From Pseudomonas sp. B20(2017) (lineage in GTDB: Bacteria > Pseudomonadota > Gammaproteobacteria > Pseudomonadales > Pseudomonadaceae), in NCBI RefSeq assembly GCF_002113125.1, contig NZ_NEJP01000019.1, positions 1-64,000 on the forward strand: DNA of 64,000 nt, read 5' to 3'. Positions 60,564 through 64,000 of this stretch are shown here, one piece after another (within the stretch, counting starts at the first letter, position 1; every line of letters starts with the position of its first letter). Under the pieces are notes generated by a model that did not search any database, had not been told where the DNA came from, and saw only the letters and a list, made by a program, of their open reading frames with translations. The position numbers and the translations under genes are program-made.

Positions 60564-60764
60564 ATGCGCATTCAGTTGAACGGTGAATCCTTTGAACTGC
60601 CCGACGGTGAAACCGTTGCGGCCCTGCTGACCCGTCTGGACCTGACCGGACGCCGCGTCGCGGTCGAACTCAATCTGGATATCGTCCCGCGCAGCCGGCA
60701 TGCCGACACCACTTTGAACGACGGCGACAACGTCGAAGTCGTGCACGCCATCGGCGGCGGCTGA
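60564..60764 (+). CDS. thiS: Thiamine biosynthesis sulfur carrier protein
   Basis: 66 residues with a ubiquitin-like fold. The C-terminal glycines (HAIGGG) accept sulfur as a thiocarboxylate, which ThiG uses to build the thiazole. The usual ending is GG; here there are three. ATG 60564 (MRIQLNGESF) is chosen because ThiS proteins start close to this motif. It is followed 60 bases later by thiG on the same strand. Confidence 0.93.
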   Translation: MRIQLNGESFELPDGETVAALLTRLDLTGRRVAVELNLDIVPRSRHADTTLNDGDNVEVVHAIGGG

Positions 60765-60824
60765 TCGCCAGGCCTGCATGGGCCGAGAATTCTGCAAGAC
60801 CCTCACCCCAACAGAGGATTCCCC

Positions 60825-61619
60825 ATGAGCATCGTTCGTAGCGACAAGCCTTTCGTTCTGGCCGGTCGTACTTACCAGTCGCGTTTGCTGGTCGGTACCG
60901 GCAAGTACCGTGACATGGAAGAAACCCGCCTGGCCATCGAAGCCTCGGGTGCCGAGATCGTCACCTTCGCCGTGCGCCGCACCAATCTGGGCCAGATCGA
61001 AGGCGAGCCGAACCTGCTCGAAGTGCTGTCGCCGGATCGCTACACCTTCCTGCCGAACACCGCCGGCTGCTACGACGCAGTCGAAGCCGTGCGCACCTGC
61101 CGCCTGGCCCGTGAGCTGCTCGACGGCCACAACCTGGTGAAGCTGGAAGTGCTGGCCGACCAGAAAACCCTGTTCCCCAACGTGATCGAAACCCTCAAGG
61201 CCGCCGAAGTGCTGGTCAAGGAAGGCTTCGACGTGATGGTTTACACCAGCGACGACCCGATCATCGCCCGGCAACTGGCGGAAATCGGCTGCATCGCGGT
61301 GATGCCGCTGGCCGGTCTGATCGGCTCGGGCCTGGGGATCTGCAACCCGTACAACCTGCAGATCATTCTCGAAGAAGCCAAGATCCCGGTGCTGGTGGAT
61401 GCCGGTGTCGGCACCGCTTCCGACGCCACCATCTCGATGGAGCTGGGCTGTGACGCGGTGCTGATGAACTCGGCCATCGCCCACGCCCAGCAGCCGATCA
61501 TGATGGCTGAAGCCATGAAACACGCGATCGTCGCGGGCCGCCTGGCCTACCTCGCCGGCCGCATGCCGAAAAAACTCTATGCCAGCGCCTCTTCGCCGCT
61601 GGATGGTCTGATCAAGTAA
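60825..61619 (+). CDS. thiG: Thiazole synthase
   Basis: 264 residues, normal size. A TIM-barrel enzyme that combines deoxyxylulose 5-phosphate, dehydroglycine and ThiS-thiocarboxylate into the thiamine thiazole. The Schiff-base lysine is in LVKLEVLADQKTLFP; further motifs are MPLAGLIGSGLGICNP and VLVDAGVGTASDA. Preceded by thiS and followed nine bases later by trmB, so the three probably share a transcript. Confidence 0.97.
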   Translation: MSIVRSDKPFVLAGRTYQSRLLVGTGKYRDMEETRLAIEASGAEIVTFAVRRTNLGQIEGEPNLLEVLSPDRYTFLPNTAGCYDAVEAVRTCRLARELLDGHNLVKLEVLADQKTLFPNVIETLKAAEVLVKEGFDVMVYTSDDPIIARQLAEIGCIAVMPLAGLIGSGLGICNPYNLQIILEEAKIPVLVDAGVGTASDATISMELGCDAVLMNSAIAHAQQPIMMAEAMKHAIVAGRLAYLAGRMPKKLYASASSPLDGLIK

Positions 61620-61628
61620 GAGCTATTG

Positions 61629-62354
61629 ATGACTGAATCGAACGACACGCCAATCCAGACGGAAGAAGGCGACGAGCGCCAACACCGCCGCATCAAGAGC
61701 TTTGTGATGCGCGCCGGGCGCATGACCGAAGGCCAGCAGCGCGGCCTGGATCAGGGCGCGCCGAAGTTCGTCCTGCCGCTGGCCGATGCGCCGGTGGATT
61801 ACGACCAGGTGTTCGGCCGTTCCGCGCCGCGTTCGCTGGAGATCGGTTTCGGCATGGGCCATTCGCTGCTGGAAATGGCCGCCGCTGCGCCGGAACAGGA
61901 TTTCATCGGTGTCGAGGTTCACCGTCCGGGTGTCGGCGCGCTGCTAAATGGCGTGCTGACTCAGGGCCTGACCAACCTGCGGGTCTACGATTGTGACGCG
62001 ATCGAAGTGCTCAACCGCTGCATCGCCGACAACAGCCTTGATCGCCTGATGCTGTTCTTCCCAGACCCGTGGCACAAGAGCCGTCACCACAAGCGCCGCA
62101 TTGTTCAGGCGTCCTTCGCTGAACTGGTGCGCAGCAAGCTGAAGGTTGGCGGCATTCTGCACATGGCCACCGACTGGGAGCCATACGCCGAATACATGCT
62201 GGAAGTGATGAACGTCGCCCCGGGCTACCGCAACCTCGCCGAAGACGGCAAGTGCGTGCCGCGCCCGGCCGAACGCCCGATCACCAAGTTCGAACGCCGC
62301 GGCGAACGTCTTGGGCATGGCGTGTGGGATCTGAAGTTCGAAAAGCTCGCTTAA
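61629..62354 (+). CDS. trmB: tRNA (guanine-N7)-methyltransferase
   Basis: 241 residues, normal size. Methylates G46 in tRNA. The start MTESNDTP... is followed by RSFVMRAGRMTEGQQ-like IKSFVMRAGRMTEGQQ, the SAM region RSLEIGFGMGHSLLEMAA, and the motif FFPDPWHKSRHHKRRIV near the C terminus. ATG 61629 is preferred over an adjacent TTG one codon earlier. Confidence 0.96.
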   Translation: MTESNDTPIQTEEGDERQHRRIKSFVMRAGRMTEGQQRGLDQGAPKFVLPLADAPVDYDQVFGRSAPRSLEIGFGMGHSLLEMAAAAPEQDFIGVEVHRPGVGALLNGVLTQGLTNLRVYDCDAIEVLNRCIADNSLDRLMLFFPDPWHKSRHHKRRIVQASFAELVRSKLKVGGILHMATDWEPYAEYMLEVMNVAPGYRNLAEDGKCVPRPAERPITKFERRGERLGHGVWDLKFEKLA

Positions 62355-62372
62355 GCATCACGCAATAAAAAC

Positions 62373-62462
62373 TGTGGGAGCGAGCTTGCTCGCGATGAGG
62401 CCGTAACATTCAACATTTATGTCGTCTGTTACACCGCCATCGCGAGCAAGCTCGCTCCCACA
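62373..62462. repeat. REPIN-like inverted REP pair I
   Basis: TGTGGGAGCGAGCTTGCTCG on the left and CGAGCAAGCTCGCTCCCACA on the right, about 45 bases apart. It lies in the convergent trmB/DUF3392 junction. Confidence 0.9.
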
Positions 62463-62486
62463 GTCGTTTTGGGTAGTAGCTGAAAA

Positions 62487-62810
62487 TCAGCGGCGGTCGG
62501 CCACTACGCCAATCAGCACCAGCACCACCAACAACACCGGCGCCAGGCTGTAGTTGTTGAACTGGCTCAGCCCCTTCACTACCCACGGCGTCGCGTAGAT
62601 CAGCGCCGCGCCGCTGCCGATCATGCACAGCAGGGCCATCAGCGGGACGCGCAGGGCGCCGGCAATGCTGCCCAGGCGTTGCTCGACCCAGCCTTTGAAG
62701 TCGGCGCCGAACAGCACCAGCAGGCAGCCCACCAGGGCCAGGGCGATTTCCGAGAGGTTGCTGCGGCTCCAGCGGGACACGGTGGCGAGCAGGTCGAGAA
62801 TCAAATCCAT
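62487..62810 (-). CDS. DUF3392 membrane protein
   Basis: 107 residues with three or four membrane helices (ALALVGCLLVLFGADFKGW, VPLMALLCMIGSGAALIYA, LAPVLLVVLVLIGVVA). Matches the small DUF3392 family of unknown function; PA0385 equivalent by position. It lies downstream of hemW on the same strand, 34 bases after the hemW stop. Confidence 0.85.
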   Translation of the reverse strand: MDLILDLLATVSRWSRSNLSEIALALVGCLLVLFGADFKGWVEQRLGSIAGALRVPLMALLCMIGSGAALIYATPWVVKGLSQFNNYSLAPVLLVVLVLIGVVADRR

Positions 62811-62844
62811 GTTTTTTCCTTAGGGCTGCCGTTGGGCGTTGGGC

Positions 62845-64000
62845 TCAGCTCAGAAATTTCTGCAGCAAGTCGTTGAGGAACAGTTGTCCGCGCTCGGTAG
62901 CCGCCAGACGTGACGGTTCGACCTGCAACAGACCGCTTTGTTCGGCCTCGCGCCGGTGTTCGTCGAGGCTCTCCAGCGGCAGGCCAGTGCGCTCCGGGTA
63001 CAGGCGCGATTCGACGCCGGCGGTCAGGCGCAGGGCGTTCATCAGGAACTCGAACGGCATCTCGTCGTTGGTCAGGGCTTTCTCGCCGGCCTGGAAGTTT
63101 TTGGCCGGGTTGAGGTAGTCCTTCGGCAGTCGGGTCTTCCAGGTGCGCACGATGCGCCCGTCCGGGTGACTGAGCTTGCCGTGAGCACCGGCGCCGATAC
63201 CGATGAAGTCACCGAAGCTCCAGTAGTTCAGGTTGTGCCGCGCCGGGCGACCCGGTTGGGCGTAGGCCGAAACTTCGTACTGGGCGTAACCGTGCTCGGC
63301 CAGCAGTGCCTGTCCGGCCTCTTGAATGTCCCACAGCGTGTCGTCTTCCGGCAGCACCGGTGGCTGGTTCCAGAACACGGTGTTCGGCTCCAGTGTCAGC
63401 TGATACCAGGAAATGTGCGTCGGCTTCAGCTCGATCGCCTGGCGCAGGTCGCTCAGGGCATCGTCCAGCGATTGGTCCGGCAAGCCGTGCATCAAGTCGA
63501 GGTTGAAGTTATCGAACCCGGCCTGGCGCGCCATGCCGGCCGCGCGTACCGCTTCGTCGCCGTTGTGGATGCGGCCGAGGGCCTTGAGCTTTTCCTGCTG
63601 GAAGCTCTGGATGCCGATCGACAGGCGATTGATCCCCAGTTGGCGGTAGGCGACGAACTTCTCCTGCTCGAAGGTCCCGGGGTTGGCTTCCAGGGTGATT
63701 TCGATGTCATCGGCAAACGGAATGCGCTGTTTCACGCCTTCAAGCAAGCGACCAAGCGCTTCGGCGCTGAACAGGCTCGGCGTGCCGCCGCCAAAAAAGA
63801 TCGAACTCAACTCACGGCCGTACACCGCGTGCAGATCCTGATACAGGTCGGCGAGCAGCGCATCGACGTATTCCTGCTCCGGCAGCACCGGGCTGGCGGT
63901 GTGGGAGTTGAAGTCGCAATACGGGCATTTGCGCACACACCACGGGATGTGGATGTACAGCGCCAGGGGCGGCAGCGTCGGCAACGGCGCCCGAGGCGAG
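62845..64000 (-). CDS. hemW: Radical-SAM heme chaperone, 5' end beyond window
   Basis: At least 385 residues in the window, and the frame stays open to the right edge. HemW delivers heme to apo-proteins and is not a coproporphyrinogen oxidase despite older names. The radical-SAM cluster motif is CVRKCPYCDF. Further motifs are FFGGGTPSLF and SIGIQSFQQEKLKALGR. A TTG at 63984 could serve as a start, but codons upstream of it (Ser, Pro, Arg, Ala, Pro) read like the short tail that Pseudomonas HemW carries before ALYIHIPWC. I therefore treat the gene as truncated by the window. Confidence 0.93.
   Translation of the reverse strand, partial: SPRAPLPTLPPLALYIHIPWCVRKCPYCDFNSHTASPVLPEQEYVDALLADLYQDLHAVYGRELSSIFFGGGTPSLFSAEALGRLLEGVKQRIPFADDIEITLEANPGTFEQEKFVAYRQLGINRLSIGIQSFQQEKLKALGRIHNGDEAVRAAGMARQAGFDNFNLDLMHGLPDQSLDDALSDLRQAIELKPTHISWYQLTLEPNTVFWNQPPVLPEDDTLWDIQEAGQALLAEHGYAQYEVSAYAQPGRPARHNLNYWSFGDFIGIGAGAHGKLSHPDGRIVRTWKTRLPKDYLNPAKNFQAGEKALTNDEMPFEFLMNALRLTAGVESRLYPERTGLPLESLDEHRREAEQSGLLQVEPSRLAATERGQLFLNDLLQKFLS

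Noticed and set aside
1..64000. tRNA, rRNA, prophage or integron structures.
   Set aside because: I found no tRNA-like cloverleaf, rRNA segment, integrase, phage structural gene or attC site in the window.

Overview
The window looks like core chromosome of a fluorescent Pseudomonas (P. fluorescens group). It is GC-rich, has no tRNA or rRNA genes, and its gene order follows the P. aeruginosa PAO1 block I remember as roughly PA0316-PA0386: serA, D-2-hydroxyglutarate dehydrogenase, rpiA, ilvA, a histidinol-phosphatase-like HAD protein, rppH, ptsP, a TauE/SafE permease, lgt, thyA, folA, ilvD, an rlmI-like gene, pfpI, mutM, a ferredoxin, coaD, laoABC-laoR, rsmD, two M16 peptidases, ftsYEX, rpoH, mtgA, thiS, thiG, trmB and hemW. 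The assignment rests on protein motifs and on this remembered synteny, not on a search.

Layout. 1-16.2 kb holds housekeeping metabolism: serine synthesis with its coupled 2-hydroxyglutarate dehydrogenase, a tandem pair of SdiA-regulated-type membrane-anchored proteins, rpiA/ilvA, rppH-ptsP (RNA 5'-end processing and nitrogen-PTS), and lgt-thyA. 16.3-29.2 kb is accessory: a cadR/cadA cadmium-zinc efflux pair with a MerR-type promoter, then a phosphonate cluster (LysR regulator, 2-aminoethylphosphonate ABC transporter, PbfD-like FAD oxidase, PhnZ-like HD-domain oxygenase), a small EF-hand-like protein and a DUF3482 GTPase/DUF2868 membrane-protein pair. 29.2-34.6 kb carries folA, a cystine transporter, a periplasmic phosphorylcholine phosphatase and ilvD. 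34.9-38.3 kb is an inserted minus-strand operon that I consider the most interesting part: a 23-codon peptide gene with a strong ribosome binding site, a strong intercistronic hairpin, a SagB-type flavin dehydrogenase, an AurF-like diiron oxygenase and an MFS exporter. It looks like a compact, possibly undescribed RiPP (ribosomally made, modified peptide) pathway. 38.5-64 kb returns to housekeeping, including the Lao long-chain alcohol oxidation system, the M16 protease pair, ftsYEX-rpoH, mtgA, thiamine genes and a 5'-truncated hemW at the right edge.

Repeats. Nine REPIN-like inverted pairs of short palindromes (core TGTGGGAGCGAGCTTGCTCG and variants) lie between genes, seven of them at convergent gene ends. 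Their arm variants show compensating base changes. A second palindromic repeat family lies beside pchP, and a 269-bp MITE-like element with perfect terminal inverted repeats lies between the M16 peptidase genes and ftsY. Intrinsic terminators are clear beyond serA, between pchP and ilvD, beyond the rlmI-like gene, and between rpoH and mtgA.
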